Shown here: positions 6,607-14,504 of the stretch, piece by piece | Layout of the letters: each line of letters begins with the position of its first letter | How positions within the stretch are numbered: the stretch's first letter is position 1 | Virus record (IMG/VR): IMGVR_UViG_3300021962_000299 | Coordinates: 1 to 36,395 of that record | Origin: a virus | DNA length: 36,395 bases | Reading direction: 5' to 3' (one strand) | The notes under the pieces: generated by a model | Database searches by the model: none | Told to the model about the DNA's origin: nothing | What the model saw: only the letters and a program-made list of their open reading frames with translations | Program-made: the position numbers and the translations under genes

Positions 6607-6890
6607 GCCGACCACACTTTCACGCTGCCGATCGACTCGCGCGCTTTTGCGGTCGTTGGAATGACTTCAATGACTTCCGGCAAGAGAATCTCCTCAACGA
6701 TGACCGGAAACTTGCATTCATTTGGTTTTGACGTGCCATCGACCGCGAGTTGGCTCAACGACGCTGCGCCCGACCAATACCAAATGCGCCGAGCGTTCTT
6801 AAGAATGGCCTCGCCAGCCTTATAGCTTTTCAAAACGCCAGCGAAAACTCCCGCTGAACGTGTTCTGATAATGACATATTTGTTTTTCAT
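6603..6890 (-). CDS. Conserved small phage protein (KYVIIRTRSAGVFAG type)
   Basis: A 95-residue protein with an N-terminal strand KYVIIRTRSAGVFAGVL, then ARRIWYWSGAASLSQLA (about 33-49) and a C-terminal strand region rich in Val/Ile/Glu. This order matches a family of small phage proteins of unknown function (DUF6948-like, from memory), often near replication or recombination genes. ATG 6890 follows an AT-rich leader without a Shine-Dalgarno. An extension upstream would overlap the preceding gene. Its stop overlaps the GTG of the Gly-X micro-gene. Confidence 0.75.
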   Translation of the reverse strand: MKNKYVIIRTRSAGVFAGVLKSYKAGEAILKNARRIWYWSGAASLSQLAVDGTSKPNECKFPVIVEEILLPEVIEVIPTTAKARESIGSVKVWSA

Positions 6891-6901
6891 GGGTGAAAAA
6901 T

Positions 6902-7306
6902 TTAGAACGGAACTTGGTCTTCGTTGACCGGCGCATTTCGCAGCACCGGCTCGTTCGCAGGAGCGGCCAGCTTGCCAGAGCGGCGGTGGACAATCGTCCG
7001 CGCAGCGTTGCGCAGTCGCACGTCCTCCGCTCGCGGCGGGAATGGCGTGCCGTCGTTGCGCAGGCGCGGCTCCGGTTCTTGCGCGTACCACTCGACCGAC
7101 TTCGGCGCGAGATCGCCCAGTCGCGTGCCTTTATTTTTTCCGAAATGCACGAGCACGTCGACTGCACCCTCGATGATCTCGGTCGGCATCGGCACCTCGC
7201 CGCGCGGTTGCGGCTTGGCCTGCGGAGCGTCGCTGGCCTTAGCCATCAGCGCGATTCGGATCGCTTTAATCTCAGCGAGAAGCTCGCTATATTGTTCATT
7301 TGTCAT
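6902..7306 (-). CDS. Protein with an exonuclease-X-C-terminal-like HFGKNKG motif
   Basis: A 134-residue protein with a helical N-terminus (about 1-25) and a Pro/Ala linker. The motif VLVHFGKNKGTRLGDLAPKS at about 51-70 is followed by VEWYAQEP. This motif resembles the short domain found at the C-terminus of exonuclease X and in small DUF3820-like proteins, which may bind nucleic acid. The extreme C-terminus EDQVPF looks like the acidic tail of single-stranded DNA-binding proteins that recruits partners, though no OB fold is evident. It overlaps the previous gene by 11 nt. Confidence 0.6.
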   Translation of the reverse strand: MTNEQYSELLAEIKAIRIALMAKASDAPQAKPQPRGEVPMPTEIIEGAVDVLVHFGKNKGTRLGDLAPKSVEWYAQEPEPRLRNDGTPFPPRAEDVRLRNAARTIVHRRSGKLAAPANEPVLRNAPVNEDQVPF

Positions 7307-7487
7307 TTTTTGTGGGTTCGAATTGTTCTTCGATTCGCCGCAGCTCGGCGCGTTCTGCTTCCGCCACGTCGCGCATTTCGCGGAGGCGGTGCTTGCTAGT
7401 AGTCATCGTCGCGTGCCAGTCGTCGTCGTGTCCGTCTGCGGCTCCGCAGCGCGCCATGCGCAGGAGTTCTGAGCGCGAGAGGTTCAT
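7296..7487 (-). CDS. Small charged hypothetical protein, 63 aa
   Basis: ATG at 7487 overlaps the stop of the previous HTH-like gene (ATGA), with GGAGG just upstream. The N-terminal segment contains LSRSELLRMARCG, then a His/Asp cluster (DGHDDDWH) and a charged helix (HRLREMRDVAEAERAELRRIEEQ). No family is recognised. A longer in-frame version up to 7772 would overlap the upstream gene entirely and is not preferred. Confidence 0.5.
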   Translation of the reverse strand: MNLSRSELLRMARCGAADGHDDDWHATMTTSKHRLREMRDVAEAERAELRRIEEQFEPTKNDK

Positions 7488-7678
7488 GTCGTCGCCTCCT
7501 TGCGCAGTTGCCTGATGAGTTGCCGCTCGTGCTCCGAGAGGTGCATCGCGCGCCAGCCAAGTTCCCACGAGAGCCGGTAGGTCCACGAGACGGAGATGCC
7601 AGCCTCGTGCGCAAATTCCTTCGGGCTTTTGCCTTGGCTGAGCGCGATATTGAGTGCGGTGCGAAGATCGGTTGTCAT
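7484..7678 (-). CDS. Small helix-turn-helix protein, 64 aa
   Basis: A 64-residue protein whose central part (about 17-40, SPKEFAHEAGISVSWTYRLSWELG) fits a helix-turn-helix, with the turn at AGIS. A second helix follows (SEHERQLIRQLRKEA). It could regulate the early operon or act with the adjacent methyltransferase. No operator is identified. It overlaps both neighbours by ATGA, so it is translated as part of a polycistron. Confidence 0.6.
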   Translation of the reverse strand: MTTDLRTALNIALSQGKSPKEFAHEAGISVSWTYRLSWELGWRAMHLSEHERQLIRQLRKEATT

Positions 7679-8664
7679 TCGAAGGAAAGCTCCTGCGTTT
7701 TCTGATCCCGCCCAATCGCTGATAGATTGCGAACCGCTTGCCGATAATAGCTCGACTTAAGTTCGACGCCAATGCCTTTGCGCCCGTTCAATACTGCGCC
7801 GTAAACTTCTGAGCCAACGCCCATGAAAGGAGTAAAGACTACCTCACCGGGATTCGACCATAGCACTACTGCGCGTTCGATCACGTCGAGTTGCAAAGGA
7901 TGCACATGGCGCTCATCGTCCTTATCGCGGCTTTCCTCGTAGGCGAGCACGTTGTCGATTCGTATATCATCCCAGACACACGATGCATATTGCCGCCAGA
8001 TCCAATGTGAGAAACGATTCTCGGTCTGCTTGCCTTCGTGTCCCTTCCATTCAAGCAACTCGCGCGGCATCTGACGCTCTCCGGCGTAAGAGTGGAGCCC
8101 AGTCGGGTGCGCGACTGGCACCGGATTCTCGCCCTTCTTTCTAAAGCAAAGCAGGTAGTCGCCTCCAGCAACGTCGCACAAAGTCGAGTCCTCGACGATC
8201 TGTGCGTGGGCAAGTCCTTTTGCCATCGTCCGCAATCGAACGCCGAGCGGCTCCTTCCAGATCACGCGGCGCATACAGAACTGGAATCCGTGCTTTTCGT
8301 GCGCGCGGATGATGTCACCGGGAAAGTCGATCAGCCCAGATCCTACGTTTGCGGCAATGCCCATCTTGGCGGTCGGCCCATTGCCGGTGCCAGCAACGTC
8401 CATACAATGCACCGCCGTGATCCGGCCAGATTTAGTAAGCCGCGCGATCTCCGAGATCACAAAGTCATAGTGCTCGAAGAACTCCGAGTAGGAGCGGCAG
8501 TTCGAAAGATCGCGTTCGCTGCTGCTGTAGTTGTACAGCCCGCAGAACGGAGGCGAGTAAACAGAGAGGTCAATCGATCCATCTGGCATCGCGCGCATTA
8601 CGTCGATGCAATCGGAGTTGTATAGTGCGAAGCGGTCTGTGATGTGTTGATTATCGTTGTTCAT
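7675..8664 (-). CDS. DNA methyltransferase (N6-adenine/N4-cytosine type)
   Basis: A roughly 329-residue SAM-dependent enzyme that would methylate an exocyclic amino group in DNA. From the ATG at 8664, the substrate motif SPPF lies at about 37-40, following NSDCIDVMRAMPDGSIDL. The SAM-binding FTPFMGVGSEVYGAVLNGRKGIGVEL segment lies near 291-316. Catalytic motif first and SAM motif last is the beta-class order. A second ATG 6 nt upstream (8670) is possible. The 8664 start gives the usual ATGA overlap with the helicase stop. No restriction endonuclease is adjacent, so it is probably an orphan methyltransferase protecting phage DNA or marking it for regulation. Confidence 0.85.
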   Translation of the reverse strand: MNNDNQHITDRFALYNSDCIDVMRAMPDGSIDLSVYSPPFCGLYNYSSSERDLSNCRSYSEFFEHYDFVISEIARLTKSGRITAVHCMDVAGTGNGPTAKMGIAANVGSGLIDFPGDIIRAHEKHGFQFCMRRVIWKEPLGVRLRTMAKGLAHAQIVEDSTLCDVAGGDYLLCFRKKGENPVPVAHPTGLHSYAGERQMPRELLEWKGHEGKQTENRFSHWIWRQYASCVWDDIRIDNVLAYEESRDKDDERHVHPLQLDVIERAVVLWSNPGEVVFTPFMGVGSEVYGAVLNGRKGIGVELKSSYYRQAVRNLSAIGRDQKTQELSFE

Positions 8665-10028
8665 AGCCATGAAGGAAAAGCGGGTTTGAAGGAAACGTGC
8701 TTCGATCCTTCGATGCGAAGCTCGTCGTTGATGAGTGATACCAGATGCTTAAACATCGCGTCGGCTTGGTCGGCCTTGCGTTGCAGATTCGAAACGACGC
8801 CTGACTCGCCCTCGGATGCGACGACATCGACGAAAACGTCGCGCTTTTGTCCGAAGCGCCAGCATCGGCGGACGGCTTGGTACCATTGCTCGAAGGAGTG
8901 GGATGGGAAAAAGGTCTGATGCGCGCAATGCTGCCAGTTTAGCCCAAAGCCCGCGATTTGCGGCTTAGTGATCAGCACGCGCAACTCGCCATTCGCGAAC
9001 GCCTCAAACGTCTCCTCCTTCTTGTCGTCCTCGTCGTCGCCGGATACCTCGGCTGCGTCTCGGATCAGCTTTGAGAGAGCCTTGCCCTCGTCATTAAGAT
9101 GACACCAGACGACCGCAGGCTTGCCGGTATTGCCGACAAGATTGGCGACTAGTTCGCATCGCTCGGCCAGCGTGCGGCGACGCTCCTCGCGTTGCTCTGC
9201 GAGCGTCATCGCTGGCAAGTCGAACAGCATCCCGTCGCGCTGGCTCCGCGCAACCACGACGTGTTCGCGCGTGATGAGCTTCGGCAGCTTAAACGGTCCG
9301 TCATCGCAACCAATATCGCTCGGCCTGCGAACGGCTCGCGCCCACGAGCAGACCCAGCGCCAGAACTCCTTCTCGGCATGGCCGCGAAAGCGCCAGACTC
9401 CAGCGCGGTGCTCGTCGGATCGCGACGTAGTCGGCCCTTGCTTCTTAAAAAAGCGTCCGAGCATATCTGAAAAGCCCATCTCGCCAAGCGCCTCGCTCGA
9501 CGTGCCGAGCTCGATGTAATCGTTGGGAGCGGCGGTCGCGGTGCAGAGCAGTCGGTAGGGAATTTTACGCGCGAAGTCCGTCACCGCGGCCTTCGTCATC
9601 CCGTCAAAGTTCTTGAGGATCGATGACTCGTCGCAGACGACGCCCGCGAATTGCGTCCGGTCGAAGTGGTGAAGGCGTTGGTAGTTGGTAACGACCACGC
9701 GCGCGCCTAGCGGGAACTTGCCATCCGAGGACCGCACGCAATCGATGCCGAACTTCTCGCCCTCCTCGACAGCTTGCCGCGCCACGGCGAGCGGAGTCAG
9801 CACAAGGACCGGACGGTTCGTATGCCGCACGACATTTTCGGCAAAGGTTAACTGGATCGCTGTCTTACCCAGCCCGCAGTCAGCGAAGATAGCGGACCGG
9901 CCGCGCTCGACTGACCACGAGACAAGCGCCCGCTGAAATTCGAATAATTTGGACGGTATGAAGGTAGGCTCGAACCCGTGCCTAGCTCCGACGTGCCGCT
10001 TGGCGTCGAGGAAAGTCTCGTAATTCAC
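8661..10028 (-). CDS. SNF2/DEAD-like helicase
   Basis: A 455-residue ATP-dependent translocase. Walker A DCGLGKTAIQL is at about 50-60, motif Ia LVLTPLAVARQ at 76-85, Walker B VVCDESSILKN at about 130-140 and motif III LLCTATAAPND at 160-170. C-terminal motifs are LITKPQIAGFGLNW and QAVRRCWRFGQKRDVFVDVV, the arginine-finger region of SNF2-type enzymes. The start is GTG at 10028, overlapping the lysozyme stop (GTGA). An in-frame extension to 10148 lies inside that gene and is Arg/Gly-rich. Phage SNF2-like helicases are common in replication and modification regions. Its target and polarity are not known. Confidence 0.88.
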   Translation of the reverse strand: MNYETFLDAKRHVGARHGFEPTFIPSKLFEFQRALVSWSVERGRSAIFADCGLGKTAIQLTFAENVVRHTNRPVLVLTPLAVARQAVEEGEKFGIDCVRSSDGKFPLGARVVVTNYQRLHHFDRTQFAGVVCDESSILKNFDGMTKAAVTDFARKIPYRLLCTATAAPNDYIELGTSSEALGEMGFSDMLGRFFKKQGPTTSRSDEHRAGVWRFRGHAEKEFWRWVCSWARAVRRPSDIGCDDGPFKLPKLITREHVVVARSQRDGMLFDLPAMTLAEQREERRRTLAERCELVANLVGNTGKPAVVWCHLNDEGKALSKLIRDAAEVSGDDEDDKKEETFEAFANGELRVLITKPQIAGFGLNWQHCAHQTFFPSHSFEQWYQAVRRCWRFGQKRDVFVDVVASEGESGVVSNLQRKADQADAMFKHLVSLINDELRIEGSKHVSFKPAFPSWL

Positions 10029-10414
10029 CGCGCACCTCCCATCGCCCGCTTGACCTTGGCCGCGTAAGCCAGTGTCGCGGCCTTTCGCGCGCCGGCCGGA
10101 CCGCCGTTGTGAACACGCGCCAGCGTCTCTACGTCGCCTGCGGCCCACGCCTTCGGCGCGTATCGCTTGAGATAAGCCTCGGCCACGCGGCGCGAGTAAG
10201 CGAGGTCAGCGCAGCGCGAGTAGTCGCCAGCGACGCGCGAGTCTGCGTGATATGCGCGGTGGATCTGGAGCGGTCCAAGAGCCTTGCCACCATCGCCGAG
10301 GATTGCGCCTCGACGGCCGCCGGTTTCGACTACGTGGAGAGCGCGCCAGAATGCTTCCGGCGGCGCGGCGTGCGCTGTCGCGCAGAGCGCGAGGAGGAGA
10401 GCGAGGCGGATCAT
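10025..10414 (-). CDS. Exported lysozyme resembling i-type (destabilase) lysozymes
   Basis: A 129-residue protein with a clear Sec-type signal (MIRLALLLALCATAHA, cleavage near 17-18). The mature part contains HVVETGGRRGAILGDGGKALGPLQIHRAYHAD, then CADLAYSRRVAEAYLKRY and ARVHNGGPAG. Glu30 and Asp41 sit 11 residues apart, and the GPLQI and HNGGP segments match the i-type/destabilase layout rather closely. It would cleave peptidoglycan glycan chains in the periplasm. Export would need Sec rather than a large holin pore. It overlaps neighbours by ATGA and GTGA. Candidate holins lie 13 kb upstream, so this is not a compact lysis cassette. Confidence 0.78.
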   Translation of the reverse strand: MIRLALLLALCATAHAAPPEAFWRALHVVETGGRRGAILGDGGKALGPLQIHRAYHADSRVAGDYSRCADLAYSRRVAEAYLKRYAPKAWAAGDVETLARVHNGGPAGARKAATLAYAAKVKRAMGGAR

Positions 10415-10638
10415 GACCAGAGCTTGCTTTCGAGCATTTGCAGTTCGACCGAAGTCCAGACGAGGTCCGACTCGGCGTCGTCGAGCTGGTCCAGCACCGG
10501 GTAGCCGGTGCCGTCACGATCCCAGACGACGCTCAACCTCCGCCCGTCAGCGGTGCAGGCGTCTACGGCAACAAGGTTCCCGGCGCGCGGGATGGCAGTT
10601 GCCTTGATTTTCAGGGCGTCGATATCGAGGCAGGTCAC
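10411..10638 (-). CDS. Hypothetical protein, 75 aa
   Basis: The start is GTG 10638-10636, preceded by AAGGAGGTG and overlapping the upstream stop (GTGA). An in-frame extension to 11286 is Arg/His-rich and not plausible as protein. The product is acidic with beta-strand character (IKATAIPRAGNLVAVDACTADGRRLSVVWD), ending in a helix (DLVWTSVELQMLESKL). It may be a small accessory protein of the lysozyme gene, with which it is coupled. No domain is recognised. Confidence 0.6.
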   Translation of the reverse strand: MTCLDIDALKIKATAIPRAGNLVAVDACTADGRRLSVVWDRDGTGYPVLDQLDDAESDLVWTSVELQMLESKLWS

Positions 10639-11045
10639 GACGCCACCTCCTTCTGCACCGCGTAGCCGTCGCGGAGCTTGACGATGGCGAGAGCGTCCTG
10701 CGCTGGCGTGAGCGAGATCGTGATCCCGCCGCGCGTGCTCGGCCATACCTCGCAGAGGACGATCTCCGCGAGAGACCAGCCGCTCGTCGAGCGGACGAGA
10801 GTCACGCGGTTGACGACCCTCTTGTATTTGTAGGACTGCGGCACCGTGCCGCCAGAGGCAAAGACGCACCGTGCGCCCGCCCGCTGGGCCTTCGTAAGAC
10901 CGAGAGATGCGAGCTTCTGCTCGGCATCCTCGGCAGCGCGGAAAATGTCCGCGCAACTCGCCGTGTGGGCGGTGGCGCGACCGTTGACGTTCGCGAGCGC
11001 GGCGACGATGCGCGGCTCGTTGGCTTTGCTGATTTTTATGTTCAT
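10635..11045 (-). CDS. Hypothetical protein, 136 aa
   Basis: The start is uncertain. ATG 11045 follows the leader AAACAACGACAC without a Shine-Dalgarno. ATG 11072 has GGAGG only 2 nt away, and GTG 11084 has none. From 11045 the N-terminus (NIKISKANEPRIVAALANVNGRATAHT) reads like a compact alpha/beta domain, followed by Ala-rich helices and a strand-rich half (YKRVVNRVTLVRS, GWSLAEIVLCEVWPS, GGITISLTPAQDALAIVKL). It is the first gene after the tail module and opens the leftward early-type region. No function is recognised. Confidence 0.6.
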   Translation of the reverse strand: MNIKISKANEPRIVAALANVNGRATAHTASCADIFRAAEDAEQKLASLGLTKAQRAGARCVFASGGTVPQSYKYKRVVNRVTLVRSTSGWSLAEIVLCEVWPSTRGGITISLTPAQDALAIVKLRDGYAVQKEVAS

Positions 11046-11118
11046 GTGTCGTTGTTTCGTCTCGGGCCTCATTGCCTCCGACACAACGACTCAACCCGAT
11101 CCGCCCGTGGATGGAAAG

Positions 11119-11156
11119 CAAAAAGCGCAAAAGTTTTCCCGCACTTTTGTAAGTGC
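11119..11156 (-). terminator. Candidate weak intrinsic terminator after the tail genes
   Basis: In the 150-nt spacer after the last tail gene, GCACTT (11141-11146) and AAGTGC (11151-11156) form a 6-bp stem with a 4-nt loop. Downstream on the minus strand comes a T-rich run (CTTTTGCGCTTTTTGC). A second 7-bp pairing (CAAAAGT with ACTTTTG) overlaps it, and a CGCGCA/TGCGCG stem precedes it. This fits a boundary between late and early regions, but the stems are short. Confidence 0.35.
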
Positions 11157-11195
11157 TTGGAATCGCGCAGATTGCGCGGAGAGAAAAATGCGCGG

Positions 11196-11897
11196 TCAGA
11201 CGTACGTGTAGTTGCTCGTGCTGCCGGTTAGGCTCGGAGTGGTGCCGACAGCGGGAGTGCCAGTACCGTAAATGTATGCGTACCACGGAAAAACAAACCC
11301 GCCGAGGGTAACAGTACCATTGGCGAATGAACCGCCAAAGTCATTGTCGTTAAAATAAATGCCCACGTAATCATTTACACCAGCAGAGGCATAAACGTTG
11401 AATGATAACCCAAAGTATAGTTTGAATTTTCCAAGGTTTATAGGGTCTGGGCCAACATAAAAAAATAATCCGAAAAAACTAGTTGATGGATCACCTGAAT
11501 CTCGACCTTCCACAGCAAAGATGTTTCCTACCTGTCCGCTTACTAGCTCAGGCGCACACACTCGCTCTCGCGGAATCTTGTTAGGAGGAAAAGAATCCCA
11601 TGCGATCCAAAGAGTTGTCGTTGGACACCACATTCCGCTTGCTCCACCTTCATCATATAAAGTGGCATTGATTCCAGATGGATCAAATGTAAGGGTGTTG
11701 GCTATATTCGCGGTTGACGTACCATTGCTAATCGTTCCGGCCGTCGTGATCGTCATGGTTTCTGTGCTCCATGCGAACGCCATTACGTCTGACTCATTGA
11801 GGTTATCTATATAATTGAAACCACTAGCTGAATCAGTCATTCCACAAAAGGCTTCCGGCCAATTTCCAATATGCAAAAAACTAGATGTGGTTCCCAT
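11196..11897 (-). CDS. Putative tail-tip or receptor-binding protein, 233 aa
   Basis: A beta-rich protein with many Thr/Ser/Asn/Gly and aromatic residues (FGLFFYVGPDP, FKLYFGLSFNVYASAGVNDYVGIYFNDNDFGG). It ends in a Thr/Ser/Gly-rich tail, as in phage tail-tip or adhesin proteins. It is the last gene of the tail module and is markedly AT-richer than its surroundings: one 60-nt stretch at 11401-11460 is about 35% GC. A role in host contact is inferred from location and composition. No named domain is visible. Confidence 0.6.
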   Translation of the reverse strand: MGTTSSFLHIGNWPEAFCGMTDSASGFNYIDNLNESDVMAFAWSTETMTITTAGTISNGTSTANIANTLTFDPSGINATLYDEGGASGMWCPTTTLWIAWDSFPPNKIPRERVCAPELVSGQVGNIFAVEGRDSGDPSTSFFGLFFYVGPDPINLGKFKLYFGLSFNVYASAGVNDYVGIYFNDNDFGGSFANGTVTLGGFVFPWYAYIYGTGTPAVGTTPSLTGSTSNYTYV

Positions 11898-11915
11898 CCG
11901 ACTTCGCGCTGCTTG

Positions 11916-12356
11916 TTAATACGTTGTGCTCGATAAAAAACGAGCAGTTGCAGGAGTTCCGTTAGAGCAGACAGAATACTCACGCATGGCGTAATTACCG
12001 TAAAACATATCTGAGGGCTGAATCACCAAGAAATTTCCAGAACTATGATCCGAAATTTCTAAGCTAGCATCATTATGGAGTTGGATATAATCAGAAGAAA
12101 CCTGATTCAAAACTTTTACTCCATCAGCATCTATTGTTATCAGAACATTTCCATCGTCGAATACTAGAGAGGCCGCTTGTCCTCCGGTAACACTGACGCC
12201 CGACCCATCAATCAGCAGTTTGCCGTCGCTCGCGTAAACGGTGATTCCGCCTGCGCCCTCGGCGTTCTTGATGAGATCGACAAGCGCATTGTGTGCCGTG
12301 CCGACGCTGGCAAACGCGGCAGGCAGTGAATCAATCTTGAGCGATGAGTCGGGCAT
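11916..12356 (-). CDS. Putative tail/baseplate-associated protein, 146 aa
   Basis: The N-terminal helical part (SLKIDSLPAAFASVGTAHNALVDLIKNAEGAGG) is followed by a beta-rich repeat region (ITVYASDGKLLIDGSGVSVTGG, LVFDDGNVLITIDADGVKVL), typical of trimeric fibre or tail-spike shafts. AT content rises sharply in its 3' half. It sits between two other predicted tail proteins. No Shine-Dalgarno is present. It may form a small fibre or an attachment piece. Confidence 0.55.
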   Translation of the reverse strand: MPDSSLKIDSLPAAFASVGTAHNALVDLIKNAEGAGGITVYASDGKLLIDGSGVSVTGGQAASLVFDDGNVLITIDADGVKVLNQVSSDYIQLHNDASLEISDHSSGNFLVIQPSDMFYGNYAMREYSVCSNGTPATARFLSSTTY

Positions 12357-12362
12357 ATAATA

Positions 12363-13262
12363 TCAGGAAGCTGTCACCATGCGCGTTGAACGTACATAGA
12401 TGTTGCCATAGAAGCGGCGTAACACCGAATCGGCCGCTGTAATCAAAACTGAGTCCTCGACCATCTGCGCATACGTTGCCGAAACGGGTTGCGTGGCCGT
12501 GGTCAGGAATTCCGTTTCGGCACCCGTGGCGTCGATGGGCGTAAACTTCGCCATGATCGGCAGCGCGGTATTTATCCCGGTCGGCGAGGTCAGCGCGTAG
12601 TCGTTCACGATGCGCGAGCCTACCACCTTCGTCACCGGAAGCGCGCGATACTTGGCCCGCTTGGTGATCGTGCCAGTGACGGACGTGAACGCGCCAGAGC
12701 CGAAGAAAATGTCTGAAACCACCGCAAATGATTCATCCGTGCCGCCGACCGTCTTGATGAACTGGCCGATGTAGTACGTCTCAGATTCGCGAACGTAGTT
12801 GGCCGCAATGTAAACCTCGTCACCCGTCGAGAACGGAAGCGACGAGTAAACGGCGATGTTGTCGCCCGTAGTCGTGATGCTGCTGATAGCGTAGTTTGAC
12901 CCGGCCGTTGCGCTTTCTAGATAGGCCGGGAACGTAAACACAAACTCCTCCGGATCATCCCACGACTGCGGAACGCGCGCGTAAACGCGATCCCATGACA
13001 AGATTCCTCCGCTTACGTCCGTGAAATTTTCTTCAGCAACAAGATAGTAAGTCGGCGAAGACGGAACGCCGTATTGGCCTTGAGCTGGGTAAACCGCATC
13101 CAGCGCAAGCGGCGTGTAGCTTGCCGCTGTCTGCATGAAAGGTTGCCGGAAAAGCACTTTGTCATTCGGCGTCGGCAATACGGGTTGCCACACGGGAAGC
13201 CCAACCGTAGTCGCAACGTTAAATGCCGTTTGGCCCGCCTTGGTGAAATAGGTGACGCTCAT
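12363..13262 (-). CDS. Putative tail protein, 299 aa
   Basis: A beta-rich protein following the tape-measure-like gene (ATGA overlap). Segments such as YYLVAEENFTDVSGGILSWDRVYARVP and ETYYIGQFIKTVGG, and a C-terminal VLRRFYGNIYVRSTRMV, suggest a structural distal-tail-like protein rather than an enzyme. In siphophages the genes after the tape measure encode distal tail and baseplate components, so that is the contextual guess. No recognised domain. Confidence 0.6.
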   Translation of the reverse strand: MSVTYFTKAGQTAFNVATTVGLPVWQPVLPTPNDKVLFRQPFMQTAASYTPLALDAVYPAQGQYGVPSSPTYYLVAEENFTDVSGGILSWDRVYARVPQSWDDPEEFVFTFPAYLESATAGSNYAISSITTTGDNIAVYSSLPFSTGDEVYIAANYVRESETYYIGQFIKTVGGTDESFAVVSDIFFGSGAFTSVTGTITKRAKYRALPVTKVVGSRIVNDYALTSPTGINTALPIMAKFTPIDATGAETEFLTTATQPVSATYAQMVEDSVLITAADSVLRRFYGNIYVRSTRMVTAS

Positions 13263-14500
13263 TTTTTAGCCTCGCCAGATTTTCCGCCGCCGCTCTTCGC
13301 GCCTGACGGTGCTAGAAATCCTCGAATGTCTTTAAGGTGCTGCTCACTCTTGTCGATTGCCTGTGACATTGACTTCAGCGGATCAGATTCCGCCGATTTT
13401 AGTCCAGTGATTCGCTTCCTAAGCTCAAGAGCCTGATCAGTCGTCTTTAGAGCTTCTGCCTCGAAACCTTGTGCGCGTTGACGCTTTGCTCGTGCTTCCA
13501 GCATCATAACCCGTCTCGCGCGTGCTCTTTGCGTCTGGCTACTCTCGGAAGCTCCAGATGCTACCTCTTCAAGTGTTAGTGCTGACCGTTCGCGCTTTGC
13601 CTCTCCTTCTTCAAGTCTCGCCTTTGACGCATCTGAGTATGCATCGCGCAATTTCTTTTCCGCTTCGTCTCGCTCCTTGTTCTGCTTTTCCAGTTCGTCG
13701 GTCTGCTTCTTTTGCAAGTCGAGCAGCGAGCCTTCCAGCTCCTTCAACCTGATCCGGCGCGAAAAATCGGCGTCGCCTGAAAGCGCAATGGTAGTACGCA
13801 AGTTTCTAATCTCCTCCTCCGTAGTTGCGATCTGCTCAAGCGTCGTTTGCTGCTTGGCTTTGTTCGCGGCCTCTAGCTCTCCCATCCGCTGCTCGGCGGC
13901 ATAAACCTTTTCGGCGTTGTCGAGTTCGGTCTTAGCAGCGATTTCAGCTTTATTCGCGATCCTTTCCTTCAGCTTGGCTTCTTCTTCGGCCAGCTTGGCA
14001 AGCTGCTGCTCAAGCTCCGCGCGCTTCAATGGATCGTCTTCTTTGGTTACCTTCTCTTCCGTGACCTCCGAAACGCCGCCAACGCCAGTTGAAATCATGG
14101 TCACTCGCTTCTCAGTCTTGGCGCGCGTATCCTCAATTTCGCGCAGCGTTCTAGCCTGCTTCTGCTGATTCAACGCCAGATTCTGCTCGTCCGTTCTGCG
14201 ACCGGCAAAAATGCGCTCGTAGATATCGGCCGTCGTTTCCGTAAGGTTGGCGATTTTTTGGGCCTGCTCTGCGGCTTCACGAAATCCAGAAACCAACTTA
14301 TCGACGACCGATTGAACCGTGTTTATTCCTAAACCTAGCAAAAATCCTTTAAATACTCCACCGACACCAAAGCTGCCCTTCAGCTTGTTGCCCATGTCTT
14401 TTGCCGCAGTGCCGACTTCGGCCTGCGTTTGCGTCAGCTTGCGCCGGAACTCTTCTGTATCTAAACCGAGTCGCGCTCGTACTTCTGCAAGAAATGCCAT
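13259..14500 (-). CDS. Short tape-measure-like tail protein
   Basis: A 413-residue, largely coiled-coil protein. The N-terminus (RARLGLDTEEFRRKLTQTQAEVGTAAKDMGNKLKG) matches the start of many tape-measure proteins. It is followed by a small hydrophobic patch (GVFKGFLLGLGINTVQSVV, about 49-67) that could be the membrane-insertion segment. Long Ala/Glu/Lys/Arg helices follow to a Gly/Ser/Lys-rich tail. At roughly 0.15 nm per residue a tail of about 60 nm is implied, which is short. It follows the chaperone-position gene. Confidence 0.75.
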   Translation of the reverse strand: MAFLAEVRARLGLDTEEFRRKLTQTQAEVGTAAKDMGNKLKGSFGVGGVFKGFLLGLGINTVQSVVDKLVSGFREAAEQAQKIANLTETTADIYERIFAGRRTDEQNLALNQQKQARTLREIEDTRAKTEKRVTMISTGVGGVSEVTEEKVTKEDDPLKRAELEQQLAKLAEEEAKLKERIANKAEIAAKTELDNAEKVYAAEQRMGELEAANKAKQQTTLEQIATTEEEIRNLRTTIALSGDADFSRRIRLKELEGSLLDLQKKQTDELEKQNKERDEAEKKLRDAYSDASKARLEEGEAKRERSALTLEEVASGASESSQTQRARARRVMMLEARAKRQRAQGFEAEALKTTDQALELRKRITGLKSAESDPLKSMSQAIDKSEQHLKDIRGFLAPSGAKSGGGKSGEAKK

Positions 14501-14504
14501 GACT

